A stretch of 35,999 bases of DNA from Candidatus Nomurabacteria bacterium RIFOXYB1_FULL_39_16. GTDB lineage: Bacteria > Patescibacteriota > Minisyncoccia > Phycocordibacterales > UBA9973. The DNA lies in assembly GCA_001787205.1 (NCBI GenBank), contig MFWB01000012.1, forward strand, positions 44,172 to 80,170, written 5' to 3'. The notes beneath the pieces were generated by a model that was not told where the DNA came from, searched no databases, and saw only the letters and a program-made list of their open reading frames with translations. This document shows, in pieces, positions 15,204-24,180 of the stretch (position 1 is the first letter of the stretch; each line of letters opens with the position of its first letter). A program made the translations under genes and the position numbers.

Positions 15204-16952
15204 ATGGAAGTTAAAACACCAAAAACTGACGCCTTGATTAATGAAATTTTAGAAAATCTCGTTCCACACGAGCGTACTTGTAAGTGGAAAGGGGAGCACT
15301 CATATTGTGAAGGAAAATTTGAAATAACAGAAGAAGATATTACTTTTTTAAAGATGCTTCGTGTGCCGACTCCAAATTATTGCCCAACTTGTAGACGGAT
15401 GAGGCGTCTTGTTCATATGAATATGATTCGTCTTTTTAAAATACCTTGTAAGGCGCCAAATCATAATGAAAGTATGATTTCTATTTTGCCCGAAGAATGC
15501 CCTTTCCCCGTATATGATTATTTATATTTTATTTCTGATGAATTTGACCCATTTTCTTTTGGAGTTAAGTATGAGGAAGGAATGGACCCCATGGAAACAC
15601 TTTTTAATTTACGTAAAAAGTTTCCAATGCCCTCTTTTTTAAATCGTGGTCTTTCAAGTATAAATAGTGACTATTCAAACGGGGGAAAAGACAACAAAAA
15701 TTGTTATTACGCGATGGCTTGTTATAAAGCGGAGGACGTCTGGTATTCCAGCATGGTAAACAGAAGCAGGAGCATTATGGATTCTAATGATATAGAAGAT
15801 TCTGAGTTGTTGTACGGGGGTTTATCTTCAGATCATATTTATAAATCTTCCTTTATTTATTTTTCTAATAATTGCACGGATAGTTTTCTTCTTTTTGATT
15901 GTAAAAATTGTGATAGCTGTTTCGGATGTATCAATCTACGCAACAAAAAATACTGTGTTTGGAATGAACAATTATCAAAAGAAGACTACGAAACTTTTAT
16001 TGAATCCATAAATCCCATATCAATAAAATCGCTAGCGCTTTATAAAGAAAAATTTTGGAATGTTGTCGCTAGTTTGCCAATGAATGCTTCCCATAATGTC
16101 GGATCAGAAAACGCAGTGGGTGTTCATATAATGCGCAGTCGCAATGTGTTTGACATTGGGGACTCAGACAATAGTGAACATATAAGGCACGCAGACGGAG
16201 CTATGTCTCACAAAGATTCTATGGATTTTCTTTTTTCCGGAGGAAATTCCAGTAAACTTTATGGAACTATAAATATTGGCTCACAATCGAGCGGGGTAAG
16301 GTTTTCTGTATCTTCTAAATTTTGTGTTGATTGTGAGTTTGTGTTTAATTCCAAGAATCTTACAAATTGTTTTATGTGTTTTGGGTTACAGGACAAATCA
16401 TATTGTATTTTAAATGTACAATATCAACCCGAAGAATATTTTGAGATTGTCGATAAAATAAAATTTGAAATGATAAAAAAGGGGGAATATGAAGATCCGC
16501 TCGGTCTTGAATTTTCCGCACAGGCCTATAATTTTTCCATGGCGCAAATCGCTTATCCTTTAAACAATGCTGAGATAATAAAATTGGGTGGTTATGTTGC
16601 CAAAGAATCTGAAACCAATGTTGGTGACACTGAAAAATTAACAGTGAATGAATTGCCAGAGACCATTACGGAAGCAACTGATGAGATATTAAAGAAGGCT
16701 ATATGTTGTGAAGTCACGGGGCGTCCGTTTAGGATTGTCAGTTCAGAATTGGAATTTTATAGAAGAATGAAATTACCATTACCGACTCTACACCCATCTT
16801 ATCGTATGGAAACACTGTTTCAACTAATTCATATAGGGAAGAAATATGAGACTACTTGTGTTAAATGCGGTAAAGCTATAAATTCTATTTTTGACCCCAG
16901 GTCAAATTTCATTCTGTATTGTGAAAAGTGTTATCAGCAGGAAGTTTACTAA
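15204..16952 (+). CDS. Cys-rich zinc-ribbon/solenoid protein, paralog 3
   Basis: Function unknown; 582 residues. The most divergent of the four copies. The N-terminal ribbon is C26-x8-C35 with C60-x2-C63 and is preceded by about 25 extra residues. The second ribbon keeps only a C82 and C99 pair. Two modules with repeated Asn-Cys and Asp-Ser steps are closed by YCVWNEQLSKEDYETF (from residue 250) and YCILNVQYQPEEYFEI (from residue 400). The C-terminal ribbon is C552-x2-C555, C573-x2-C576, ending YCEKCYQQEVY. The spacing between the two closing motifs, 150 residues, is the same as in the other copies. It starts at the base after the stop of one secretion-type ATPase and is followed by the promoter of a second, which suggests a functional link but does not prove one. 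Confidence 0.85.
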   Translation: MEVKTPKTDALINEILENLVPHERTCKWKGEHSYCEGKFEITEEDITFLKMLRVPTPNYCPTCRRMRRLVHMNMIRLFKIPCKAPNHNESMISILPEECPFPVYDYLYFISDEFDPFSFGVKYEEGMDPMETLFNLRKKFPMPSFLNRGLSSINSDYSNGGKDNKNCYYAMACYKAEDVWYSSMVNRSRSIMDSNDIEDSELLYGGLSSDHIYKSSFIYFSNNCTDSFLLFDCKNCDSCFGCINLRNKKYCVWNEQLSKEDYETFIESINPISIKSLALYKEKFWNVVASLPMNASHNVGSENAVGVHIMRSRNVFDIGDSDNSEHIRHADGAMSHKDSMDFLFSGGNSSKLYGTINIGSQSSGVRFSVSSKFCVDCEFVFNSKNLTNCFMCFGLQDKSYCILNVQYQPEEYFEIVDKIKFEMIKKGEYEDPLGLEFSAQAYNFSMAQIAYPLNNAEIIKLGGYVAKESETNVGDTEKLTVNELPETITEATDEILKKAICCEVTGRPFRIVSSELEFYRRMKLPLPTLHPSYRMETLFQLIHIGKKYETTCVKCGKAINSIFDPRSNFILYCEKCYQQEVY

Positions 16953-16958
16953 ATTTTG

Positions 16959-16967
16959 TGCTAAAAT
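16959..16967 (+). promoter_or_regulatory. Extended -10 of the second ATPase gene
   Basis: TGC followed by TAAAAT (16962-16967), 9 bases before the ATG at 16977 and starting 7 bases after the stop of the third Cys-rich gene. The same 9-mer occurs before aspS. Confidence 0.6.
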
Positions 16968-16976
16968 ATCCAATAT

Positions 16977-18515
16977 ATGCCTAAACCGAATCGAGTACAA
17001 ATAATCAAATACGCTCCGCCACCGCCAGAATTGCCTGTATTCGGTAAGGTGAAGCCCGAAGAGGTTTCTTTCATTGGACGGACGAATTATGTGGCTTCAT
17101 TGGAGGAGAAAAAGTTTGTTTTCGGCATTAAGCGCATAGACCGCCGAAGGCATTTATACATCATCGGGAAGTCCGGCGTAGGGAAAAGCAAACTGCTTGA
17201 ACTTTTTATGCGTCAAGATATATCTTATGGTCACGGAATTTGTCTGATTGACCCGCACGGCGATGAGATAGAAGCAATTTTAAAATTCATCCCGAAAGAG
17301 CGCATTGAGGATGTCTGTATTATTGACCCTACGGATTTGGACTATCCGGCTTCTTTCAATCCACTGGCTAATGTTGACCCGTTGTTTAAATTCCAATTGA
17401 CTCAAGGCTTGATAGAAGTTTTCCAAAAGCAGTTCGGGGCGAATTGGACTCCTCGTTTGGAGCACGTTTTTCGCTTTACTTGTCTGGCGCTTCTGGACTA
17501 TCCGCATGCCACGATGCGCGGAATGATTTCAATGTTGACGGACAGAAATTATAGGCAGAAGGTTGTGGAATACATCACGGATGATATGGTGAAAAGATTC
17601 TTCGCTATTGAGTTCGCCGACTGGTCCGAGAAATTTGATACGGACGCTATCATCCCGCTCGTAAACAAGCTGGGGCAATTTCTCTCCGATCCGTTGCTCC
17701 GAAATATCTTCGGGCAAAAACAAAACAAAATAGACATCAGTGAGTTGATGAATCAGCAGAAAATTATTTTAATAAATCTGTCCAAGGGTCGTCTCGGAGA
17801 GGAGAACTCCTCTTTCTTGGGGTCAATGTTTTTAACAAAGATAAAACAAGCGGGAATGGAGCGCGCCGCTATACCGGAGAAAGACCGCAAAGACTTTTAT
17901 TTGTACGTAGATGAGTTCCAAAATGTCGTTACCCAAACCTTTGAAAATATTTTATCGGAGGCCAGAAAGTATGCTTTGAACTTGACCATTGCTCATCAGT
18001 ACGTCGGGCAGATTTTACCGAAAGTTCACCAGGCCGTGCTTGGTAACTGCGGAAGCGTTATCACTTTCCGTATTGGGGGTGAAGATGCGGTAAAAATGAA
18101 ACCGGAATTCGCGCCGGTCTTTGACGTGAAAGATATGATTAACCTGGCAGTGACCGAATTTTTCGTCAAAATGACCATTGATGGAGAATCTTATGACCCA
18201 TTTTCAGCTGAAACTTTGCGGGTGCTTCCACCGACTCATCCTTCATATAGAGATGAGATTATAGAAGCCTCCCGCAGGAAATATTCAATACCGAAAGATG
18301 ATGCCGCGAAGCTTATTGCCGAAGAAGAAGCGACAATAATAAGAAGCGCGGAAGAAAAGGCAATAATAGAAGGAAGGGCAAAGAGGCTTGGTCGCAAGAT
18401 TGAACCTGAAGAAAAAGAAGGAGGAAATGAAGAGGGTGATGAAAATAAGGCAGAGGAAATAGAAGAAAAAGATCCAAAAAAGAAAACTTCACAAGAAGCC
18501 GAACCCATGATATAA
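16977..18515 (+). CDS. VirD4/TraG-like ATPase, second paralog
   Basis: A 512-residue paralog of the ATPase at 13074, with the same order of motifs: FGIKRIDRRRHLYIIGKSGVGKS (Walker A, residues 64-71), LIDPHGDEIEAIL, Walker B in KDFYLYVDEFQNVV and SEARKYALNLTIAHQYVGQ. The N-terminus has a short Pro-rich segment (APPPPELP). The zinc ribbon of the first ATPase is absent and the C-terminus is instead a Glu/Lys-rich tail. No membrane segment is seen. With two such genes around a Cys-rich gene, a hetero-oligomeric or alternative-substrate motor is possible (inference). It is followed by dnaJ after 48 bases that contain several CTAGG motifs and no terminator. Confidence 0.85.
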   Translation: MPKPNRVQIIKYAPPPPELPVFGKVKPEEVSFIGRTNYVASLEEKKFVFGIKRIDRRRHLYIIGKSGVGKSKLLELFMRQDISYGHGICLIDPHGDEIEAILKFIPKERIEDVCIIDPTDLDYPASFNPLANVDPLFKFQLTQGLIEVFQKQFGANWTPRLEHVFRFTCLALLDYPHATMRGMISMLTDRNYRQKVVEYITDDMVKRFFAIEFADWSEKFDTDAIIPLVNKLGQFLSDPLLRNIFGQKQNKIDISELMNQQKIILINLSKGRLGEENSSFLGSMFLTKIKQAGMERAAIPEKDRKDFYLYVDEFQNVVTQTFENILSEARKYALNLTIAHQYVGQILPKVHQAVLGNCGSVITFRIGGEDAVKMKPEFAPVFDVKDMINLAVTEFFVKMTIDGESYDPFSAETLRVLPPTHPSYRDEIIEASRRKYSIPKDDAAKLIAEEEATIIRSAEEKAIIEGRAKRLGRKIEPEEKEGGNEEGDENKAEEIEEKDPKKKTSQEAEPMI

Positions 18516-18563
18516 AAGATACAGGCTCTAGGAAACTAGGCCCTAGGCATTAGTTAAATTAAT

Positions 18564-19220
18564 ATGCAAAAAGATTATTACAATATATTAGGTGTAAATA
18601 AAGGTGCTTCTAAAGAAGAAATTAAGAAGGCTTTTTATAAGTTAGCGCACAAGCATCATCCTGATAAAAAGGGAGGCAATGAAGCCACATTTAAACAAGT
18701 AAACGAAGCTTATCAAGTGCTCTCTGACGACGCCAAACGTTCTAAATACGACCAATACGGCGCCGGCTTTGAAAATATGGGTCAACAGCAAGGTGGGTAC
18801 GGGCGAGGCTTTGGTGGCTTTGAAGGATTTGATTTTAGTGGGTTTCAAAATGGTGGAGCGGAATTTGACTTTGGGAATCTCAATGATATTTTTAGTGATT
18901 TCTTCGGCGGGGGAATGGGTGGCTTTCGAACGACACGAACACCTCGTGGACGAAATATGCAAACGGAAATAAATATTTCCATGGTAGATTCTATTTTAGG
19001 AGTGGAGAAAAAAATGATATTGGGCGGACATAAAGAAATAACAATCAAAATTCCCGCCGGAATTCAAAATGGTCAGACTCTTAAAATGACCGGGTATGGT
19101 GAAGAAATTAAAAATGGTAAACCGGGAGATTTGCTTATAAGAGTAAATGTAAAATTTACCCACAAAATTTCCCCAAAAGCCCGCGAGCTTCTAGAACAGC
19201 TCAAAAAAGAGGGGATATAA
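18564..19220 (+). CDS. dnaJ: Short DnaJ-type co-chaperone without zinc finger
   Basis: A 218-residue J-protein. The J domain (1-70) has the essential HPD within [10 protein letters not shown], and a Gly/Phe-rich region (about 73-120) follows. Then comes one beta substrate-binding domain with [34 protein letters not shown]. The CxxCxGxG zinc-finger repeats and the C-terminal dimerisation part of full DnaJ (about 375 residues) are missing. It should stimulate DnaK ATPase through the HPD motif; the loss of the zinc finger suggests a class B-like co-chaperone. No Shine-Dalgarno and no clear promoter are seen; it may be co-transcribed with the ATPase gene. Confidence 0.88.
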   Translation: MQKDYYNILGVNKGASKEEIKKAFYKLAHKHHPDKKGGNEATFKQVNEAYQVLSDDAKRSKYDQYGAGFENMGQQQGGYGRGFGGFEGFDFSGFQNGGAEFDFGNLNDIFSDFFGGGMGGFRTTRTPRGRNMQTEINISMVDSILGVEKKMILGGHKEITIKIPAGIQNGQTLKMTGYGEEIKNGKPGDLLIRVNVKFTHKISPKARELLEQLKKEGI

Positions 19221-19222
19221 GG

Positions 19223-19245
19223 TTACAGGTATCGGATACCTGTAA
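19223..19245 (+). promoter_or_regulatory. Perfect palindrome before the membrane protein gene
   Basis: TTACAGGTATC (19223-19233) and GATACCTGTAA (19235-19245) form an 11-bp perfect inverted repeat around one base. It begins 2 bases after the dnaJ stop and ends 9 bases before the next ATG. No T run follows, so an operator or processing hairpin is more likely than a terminator. It overlaps a possible -10 (TAATAA, 19243-19248). Confidence 0.55.
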
Positions 19246-19254
19246 TAAAACATC

Positions 19255-19854
19255 ATGTTACCTGAAAAAATAATTTATATTACGGTCATCATAAGCTTAA
19301 TAGGTTATTTGGTGATGTTTAAAGACATCTTTAGGGGAAAAACTAAGCCTAATCTTGTGTCTTGGTTTCTTTGGATGTTGGGGCCTTTTATTGGTGTATT
19401 TTTTCAACTTAAGGCGGGAGCTGGGCTTTCGGTGATTCCAGTTTTTTTGGCTGGCTTTGGTCCATTGATTGTCATAATTGTGTCTATTTTTAATAAAAAA
19501 GCATATTGGAAAATTACCAAGCTCGATGTTTTTTGTGGAATATTTGCACTCATTGCTTTAATTCTTTATATTTTTACTCACAATTTGGGTATATCTATTA
19601 TGTTTGCGATTTTAGGTGATGGATTCGCGGCAATCCCCACATTGGTAAAGTCTTGGAATTTTCCAGATACTGAAACAGCTGTAGTATATTTGCCGGGCGT
19701 CATAAGTAATATTCTTGGATTGTTAATAATAAAAGATTGGATTTTTACTATTTACTCTTTCAGTTTTTATTTTATATTTGTAAACTTAGCAATAATATTA
19801 TGTATCTATCGCAAGAAGATATTAAATATGCTATATTTCAGAAATGACCAATAA
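19255..19854 (+). CDS. Multi-pass membrane protein, possibly PQ-loop/SWEET-like
   Basis: A 199-residue protein with six or seven hydrophobic segments. The N-terminal GYLVMFKDIFRGKTKPNLVSWFLW and the second-half FAAIPTLVKSWNFPDTETAVVYLPG occupy matching positions in two three-helix halves, with a Pro in each. This is reminiscent of PQ-loop/SemiSWEET transporters, although the canonical PQ pair is not present. Substrate unknown. It overlaps the amidase gene by 11 bases, so the products may be made together; a polyamine or precursor carrier role would suit the next two genes but is speculation. Confidence 0.6.
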   Translation: MLPEKIIYITVIISLIGYLVMFKDIFRGKTKPNLVSWFLWMLGPFIGVFFQLKAGAGLSVIPVFLAGFGPLIVIIVSIFNKKAYWKITKLDVFCGIFALIALILYIFTHNLGISIMFAILGDGFAAIPTLVKSWNFPDTETAVVYLPGVISNILGLLIIKDWIFTIYSFSFYFIFVNLAIILCIYRKKILNMLYFRNDQ

Positions 19855-20707
19855 AACGAAAAACAAATTTGTTACAATTGCTGCGATTCAGAATTCTGTT
19901 TCGCCCGATTTGAAAGCTAACTTGGTAAAAACAGCAAAGTTGGTGGAACAGGCTGCAAAGAAGGGCGCCCAGGTTATTTGTCTGCAAGAACTCTATAGGA
20001 CCATATATTTTCCGCAGTATAAGAATGCGAAGAAAGGTGATTTTTCAGAAACAATCCCAGGCGAGTCTACGAGGGTTTTTTCTGTAATCGCCAAAAAATA
20101 TAAGGCAGTGATTATTGTGCCAATTTTTGAAAAAGATGAAACAGGGCATTTTCATAACTCTGCAGTGGTGATAAATACTGATGGGAAACTAATGCCGACT
20201 TACAGAAAGATTCATATCCCGCAAGACCCTCTTTTTTACGAGAAAAATTATTTTGAAGATGGTAATGGTGGATATAAAATATATAAAACAAAATATGGTA
20301 CATTTGCTGTTTTGATATGTTATGACCAATGGTTCCCCGAGGCGGCTCGTGCAGTAAAGCTTGCCGGAGCGGACGTCGTCTTTTATCCGACCGCAATAGG
20401 AACTATTGTCGGAGAAAAACAAAAAGAAGGGGACTGGCATAATGCTTGGGAGACGATTATGCGTGGGCATGCTGTTGCTAATAGTCTATACGTCGTGGCT
20501 GTAAACCGCGTAGGTAAAGAAGATAAATTGAATTTCTGGGGGCAATCTTTTATTTGCGATGCTTTCGGTAAAATAATTAAAAAAGCGGGAAAATTGAAGG
20601 ATGAAGTTCTAATTTCTAAAGTTGATTTATCTAACAACAAAGTCATTGAAGAAGAATGGGGTTTTATGAGAAATCGTCGTACAGATACCTATAAAAAACT
20701 TTTATGA
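19844..20707 (+). CDS. aguB: N-carbamoylputrescine amidase
   Basis: A 287-residue nitrilase-superfamily enzyme with the full catalytic set: Glu49 in CLQELYR, Lys122 in YRKIHIPQDP and Cys159 in LICYDQWFPEAAR. The segment YEKNYFEDGNGGYKIYKTKYG and the C-terminal RRTDTYKKL match the N-carbamoylputrescine amidase branch. It would hydrolyse N-carbamoylputrescine to putrescine, CO2 and ammonia. The TGA stop overlaps the ATG of the agmatine deiminase gene by 4 bases, a tight operon that supports the pathway call. Confidence 0.92.
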   Translation: MTNKTKNKFVTIAAIQNSVSPDLKANLVKTAKLVEQAAKKGAQVICLQELYRTIYFPQYKNAKKGDFSETIPGESTRVFSVIAKKYKAVIIVPIFEKDETGHFHNSAVVINTDGKLMPTYRKIHIPQDPLFYEKNYFEDGNGGYKIYKTKYGTFAVLICYDQWFPEAARAVKLAGADVVFYPTAIGTIVGEKQKEGDWHNAWETIMRGHAVANSLYVVAVNRVGKEDKLNFWGQSFICDAFGKIIKKAGKLKDEVLISKVDLSNNKVIEEEWGFMRNRRTDTYKKLL

Positions 20708-21702
20708 TGCCGGGAGAATGGGAACAACACAAGGCGACCTGGCTCGCGTGGCCAAATGATGACGACTTTTTCCAAGGCAAAATGGAAAAAGTAAAAGGCG
20801 TATATTTAAAAATAATTCTTGCGCTTCATAAGGACGAGATAATAAAGATCCTGGTTCTAAACCAGAACATAGAAGACGAAGTACGTAATATATTACGTAA
20901 TAGTAATGTTGATGTTTCTAAAATCGTTTTTTACCAAACGGAATATGTGGATGTGTGGATACGAGACTATGGTCCGACCTTCATAAAAAATGCGGGAAAT
21001 TTAAAATGGATAAAATGGAATTATGATGGATATGGCGGCAAGTTCCCAGAACTTTTCCCGGATAATGAGGTTTTTAATAATTTAAAAAAAGAAGTTTCTG
21101 GTGAAAAAATAGATATAGATATTGCTATGGAGGGCGGAGCAATAGACAGTAATGGGCAAGGTGTTGTTTTGACCACAGAAGAATGCTTGGCGCTTAATCG
21201 TAATAAAGACAAGTCAAAAATTGAAACAGAAGAAATTCTTAAAAATAGTTTAGGCGCCAAAAGGGTAATTTGGCTCAAGAAGGGAATCTTTAATGACCAT
21301 ACGGACGGGCATGTAGACGAAGTGGCGCGATTTATAAATCCGAATAAAATTTTGCTTGCGTATGAAGAAAATATAACAGATGAAAATTACGAAAGGCTGA
21401 AAGAAAATTTGGAAATTCTAGAAGAGTCCACTGATCAAAACGGAAATAAATTTGAAATAATTAAACTGCCGATGCCTCACATGAAGTACGATGATGACAA
21501 AAAGGCTCCGGTTTCTTACGCGAATTTCTATATTGGCAACAGAACAGTTTTAGTTTCTCTATTTAATGATGAAAATGATGAAAAAGCTATTTCAATAATA
21601 AAATCTTGTTTCCCCGACAGGGAAGTTGTCGGAATAGATTGTACGGATCTTATATATGGAGGAGGAGCTCTTCACTGTATCACTCAACAAGAACCCGAAT
21701 AA
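20704..21702 (+). CDS. aguA: Agmatine deiminase
   Basis: A 332-residue enzyme of the peptidyl-arginine-deiminase (PAD_porph) family: MPGEWEQHKATWLAWP at the N-terminus, VWIRDYGPTF, MEGGAIDSNG, the catalytic His region NDHTDGHVDEVARF and the nucleophile Cys325 in GGGALHCITQQ. It converts agmatine to N-carbamoylputrescine and ammonia, the substrate of the enzyme encoded just upstream. It overlaps that gene by 4 bases. The stop is 3 bases from the convergent cysS stop, with no GC-rich terminator between them. Confidence 0.93.
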   Translation: MMPGEWEQHKATWLAWPNDDDFFQGKMEKVKGVYLKIILALHKDEIIKILVLNQNIEDEVRNILRNSNVDVSKIVFYQTEYVDVWIRDYGPTFIKNAGNLKWIKWNYDGYGGKFPELFPDNEVFNNLKKEVSGEKIDIDIAMEGGAIDSNGQGVVLTTEECLALNRNKDKSKIETEEILKNSLGAKRVIWLKKGIFNDHTDGHVDEVARFINPNKILLAYEENITDENYERLKENLEILEESTDQNGNKFEIIKLPMPHMKYDDDKKAPVSYANFYIGNRTVLVSLFNDENDEKAISIIKSCFPDREVVGIDCTDLIYGGGALHCITQQEPE

Positions 21703-21705
21703 AAT

Positions 21706-23103
21706 TTAAATTTTATTAATCTTTTGCCCCTCCGAAGTATCTTTCACTTCATAGCCCAAGGAATTTATTTTATCTCGCAATTCATCGGACTTTTGGAAAT
21801 CTTTATTTTTACGAGCTTCTTCGCGTTCATCTTTTAGTTTTAAAATTTCTGTGGGGATTATTTCTTCTTTCAAGTTTTCAAAACCGAGTCCTAGTATTTT
21901 ATCAAAGTCCAAGATTGTCGCTTTTTTGTCGGCATCTGACATATTTTCGTCTTTGACGACATCCCAGAGAAGGGAAAGGGCTCGGGGGGTATCCAGGTCG
22001 TCTTCCATGTATTCTTTGAACTTATTTTGGTATTCCTGGTGCGCTTGTCCAGTGTCGTTTCCTAAGCCTAAATAAAGCCCATAAAGGCGTTTTAAGGCTG
22101 TTTCTGCCCCTTCTAGTGCCTCATAGTTAAAGTTCATTTTAGTCCTATAGTGGCCCATTAAAAGCCAAAAACGATAGGCCAGGGGATTAATGCCTTTTTC
22201 TATTAAGGTGCGTAAGGTTATGAATTCATCTCCTGATTTTGCCATTTTTGCCCCACCCATATCAATATGTTCATTATGCATCCAGATACGCACGAATGGT
22301 TTTTTGCCGGTAGCACATTCTGATTGAGCAATTTCATTTGTATGGTGTACCGGGATATGATCAATGCCTCCGGTGTGAATATCAAACTGTTCACCTAAAT
22401 ATTTTATACTCATCGCTGAGCATTCTATATGCCAACCAGGGAATCCTTTGCCGAGTTTTGTTTCATAACCTAAACCGTCTTTATCGGCAAATTTCCAAAG
22501 CACAAAGTCTGCTTGATTTTTTTTCTCTTTATTTTCTCCAATCCTTGATTCGGTATTTTCCTCAGAACCAGTTTTCCTTCCGGATAATTTCCAATAATCT
22601 GGAAATTTTGCTATTTCAAAATAAATTCCATCGCTTGTTTTGTACGCGAAATCTTTCTCTAAAAGTTTTTGAATTATTTCTACATCTTCCTTAATGTTGT
22701 CACTTGCATAATCTATAATGTTGGGACTTTTTATATTCATTGCCACCATATCTTCCATAAATTTTTCAGTATAAAAAACAGCTAGTTCCTTCATCCCCTC
22801 TATTGTGTAAGGTTTACCTTCGCGTTTCAAACCTTTTACCATCTTATCTTCTCCATCATCTGCGTCGCTTGTAAGGTGTCCCACATCCGTAAGATTCATT
22901 ACCCGATTTACTTTATATCCTTCATATTCTAAAGTTTTTTGTAGAATGTCAGCAAAGACGTAAGCCCTTAAGTTTCCGATGTGCGCATAATTGTACACCG
23001 TCGGACCGCAGGAATAGAACCCAACGTTGGGCGGATTGATTGGAACAAAGATTTCTTTTTCCCGAGTAAGGGTATTATAAAATTTGATTTTGCTTGAATT
23101 CAT
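21706..23103 (-). CDS. cysS: Cysteinyl-tRNA synthetase
   Basis: A 465-residue class I synthetase. It has the zinc-site Cys32 in YSCGPTVYNYAHIGNLR, with the HIGN signature at 41-44, the WHIECSAMS and GGIDHIPVHHTNEIAQSE blocks, and the KMSKS loop as KMAKS (in GGAKMAKSGDEF). It charges tRNA-Cys. The start lies inside the end of the AI-2E gene (29-base overlap), so it is probably translated from that mRNA. The length is normal for the family. Confidence 0.95.
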   Translation of the reverse strand: MNSSKIKFYNTLTREKEIFVPINPPNVGFYSCGPTVYNYAHIGNLRAYVFADILQKTLEYEGYKVNRVMNLTDVGHLTSDADDGEDKMVKGLKREGKPYTIEGMKELAVFYTEKFMEDMVAMNIKSPNIIDYASDNIKEDVEIIQKLLEKDFAYKTSDGIYFEIAKFPDYWKLSGRKTGSEENTESRIGENKEKKNQADFVLWKFADKDGLGYETKLGKGFPGWHIECSAMSIKYLGEQFDIHTGGIDHIPVHHTNEIAQSECATGKKPFVRIWMHNEHIDMGGAKMAKSGDEFITLRTLIEKGINPLAYRFWLLMGHYRTKMNFNYEALEGAETALKRLYGLYLGLGNDTGQAHQEYQNKFKEYMEDDLDTPRALSLLWDVVKDENMSDADKKATILDFDKILGLGFENLKEEIIPTEILKLKDEREEARKNKDFQKSDELRDKINSLGYEVKDTSEGQKINKI

Positions 23104-24100
23104 TTCTGTATATTGAGATTAATGTATAGAGCAAGCTGACAGTAAGTGGTCCCATCAAGATACCCGCCGGACCCAAGAGGGAAATTCCCCCCAAAACTGA
23201 AAACAAAATTAGAAGCGGGGGGATGTTTGTTTTTCCACCAACTACCAATGGAGTCAAGAAATTATCAATTGTTCCCACTACGATTACCGCCCAAATCAGA
23301 AGGCCAATGGCTGAAGGAATATTTCCAGTTACAAAGAGAAAAATAATGGATGGTACGGACACGAAAGCGGTGCCGAAAGTCGGAATCAAAGAACAAATGG
23401 CGGCCACCACACCCCAAAGAGCGGGGTTGGGTACATTAAAGAACCAAAGTCCAAAGCCCATCAAAATACCCTGGATTAAGGCGATAAAAAGAGATCCCTT
23501 TACCACGCTGTTTACAGCTACAGTTAATCTTGAAATGATTTTTTCATCATCTTTATCGGAAAGCGGGGACAATATCACTACGGCTCTCTTCCATCTCTCT
23601 CCATCTTTCAAAAAATAGAAAATTATGAACAGCATTAGCATAAAAGAGAAGAAAGCTGAAACGACTGTACTGAATACATTGGCTACGTTGCTTGAAATGT
23701 ACGAGATAAAACTAGACACCTTCTCATTGATGTCAAAAGTCACTCCGGAAGGCAGAAATTTGTTTACAGTATTTCCTATAGAGTCCATAAATGGTCCAGC
23801 GTTTCCGGCATTGTTTAAGACAGAGAGGTAGGCATCTTGGCTTTGGTTGAAAACGATGACCCCAATGCCTAAAATCGGCCCACAAAGCACGATGGTAAAG
23901 AGGAGAATAGTGATAGTGGCGGACAGCCAGCTCGGTAAGCGCTTTCTATTCAGCCACGCATATATCGGATAAAGCACGATGGAGAAAGAAGCTCCCAATA
24001 CAAGCACGACCCAAAAGGGCTGAAAAATAAAAAAGGTGAAAACGAAGGTTAAAAATAATAGCCCAAAGAAAAAATACTTCTCTATAGTTTTTGATTGCAT
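23075..24100 (-). CDS. AI-2E family permease
   Basis: A membrane protein of about 341 residues from the preferred start at 24100 (MQSKTIEKYFF). It has about eight hydrophobic segments and the family pattern: two N-terminal helices, a long soluble stretch (about residues 85-150), FFLKDGERW, a GSLFIALIQGILMGFGLWFF helix, PALWGVVAAICSLIPTFGTAFVSVPS and the C-terminal GGISLLGPAGILMGPL. The family includes TqsA-like exporters and Na+/H+ antiporters; the substrate cannot be told from sequence. The frame is open to 24178, but an extended -10 lies 6 bases before 24100, which decides the start. Confidence 0.88.
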   Translation of the reverse strand: MQSKTIEKYFFFGLLFLTFVFTFFIFQPFWVVLVLGASFSIVLYPIYAWLNRKRLPSWLSATITILLFTIVLCGPILGIGVIVFNQSQDAYLSVLNNAGNAGPFMDSIGNTVNKFLPSGVTFDINEKVSSFISYISSNVANVFSTVVSAFFSFMLMLFIIFYFLKDGERWKRAVVILSPLSDKDDEKIISRLTVAVNSVVKGSLFIALIQGILMGFGLWFFNVPNPALWGVVAAICSLIPTFGTAFVSVPSIIFLFVTGNIPSAIGLLIWAVIVVGTIDNFLTPLVVGGKTNIPPLLILFSVLGGISLLGPAGILMGPLTVSLLYTLISIYRNEFKQNQIL

Positions 24101-24106
24101 AGTGGA

Positions 24107-24115
24107 ATTATAGCA
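24107..24115 (-). promoter_or_regulatory. Extended -10 of the AI-2E/cysS operon
   Basis: On the minus strand TGC plus a perfect TATAAT lies 6 bases before the ATG at 24100. This supports the shorter start for the permease and a leaderless transcript. Confidence 0.65.
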
Positions 24116-24164
24116 GAAATTATGGCCTGTACCAAGCCTAGGGTTGCCTTTTTGCAAAATATCG

Positions 24165-24170
24165 TATAAT
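24165..24170 (+). promoter_or_regulatory. -10 box of rplU
   Basis: A perfect TATAAT, 10 bases before the rplU ATG. TTGCCT at 24144-24149 is a weak -35 candidate with short (15-base) spacing. Confidence 0.6.
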
Positions 24171-24180
24171 ATAGACAAAT

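Noticed and set aside
21695-21715. Terminator between aguA and cysS
   Set aside because: AAAATTTAAATTTT is palindromic but has no G or C pairs, so it is not a credible intrinsic terminator.
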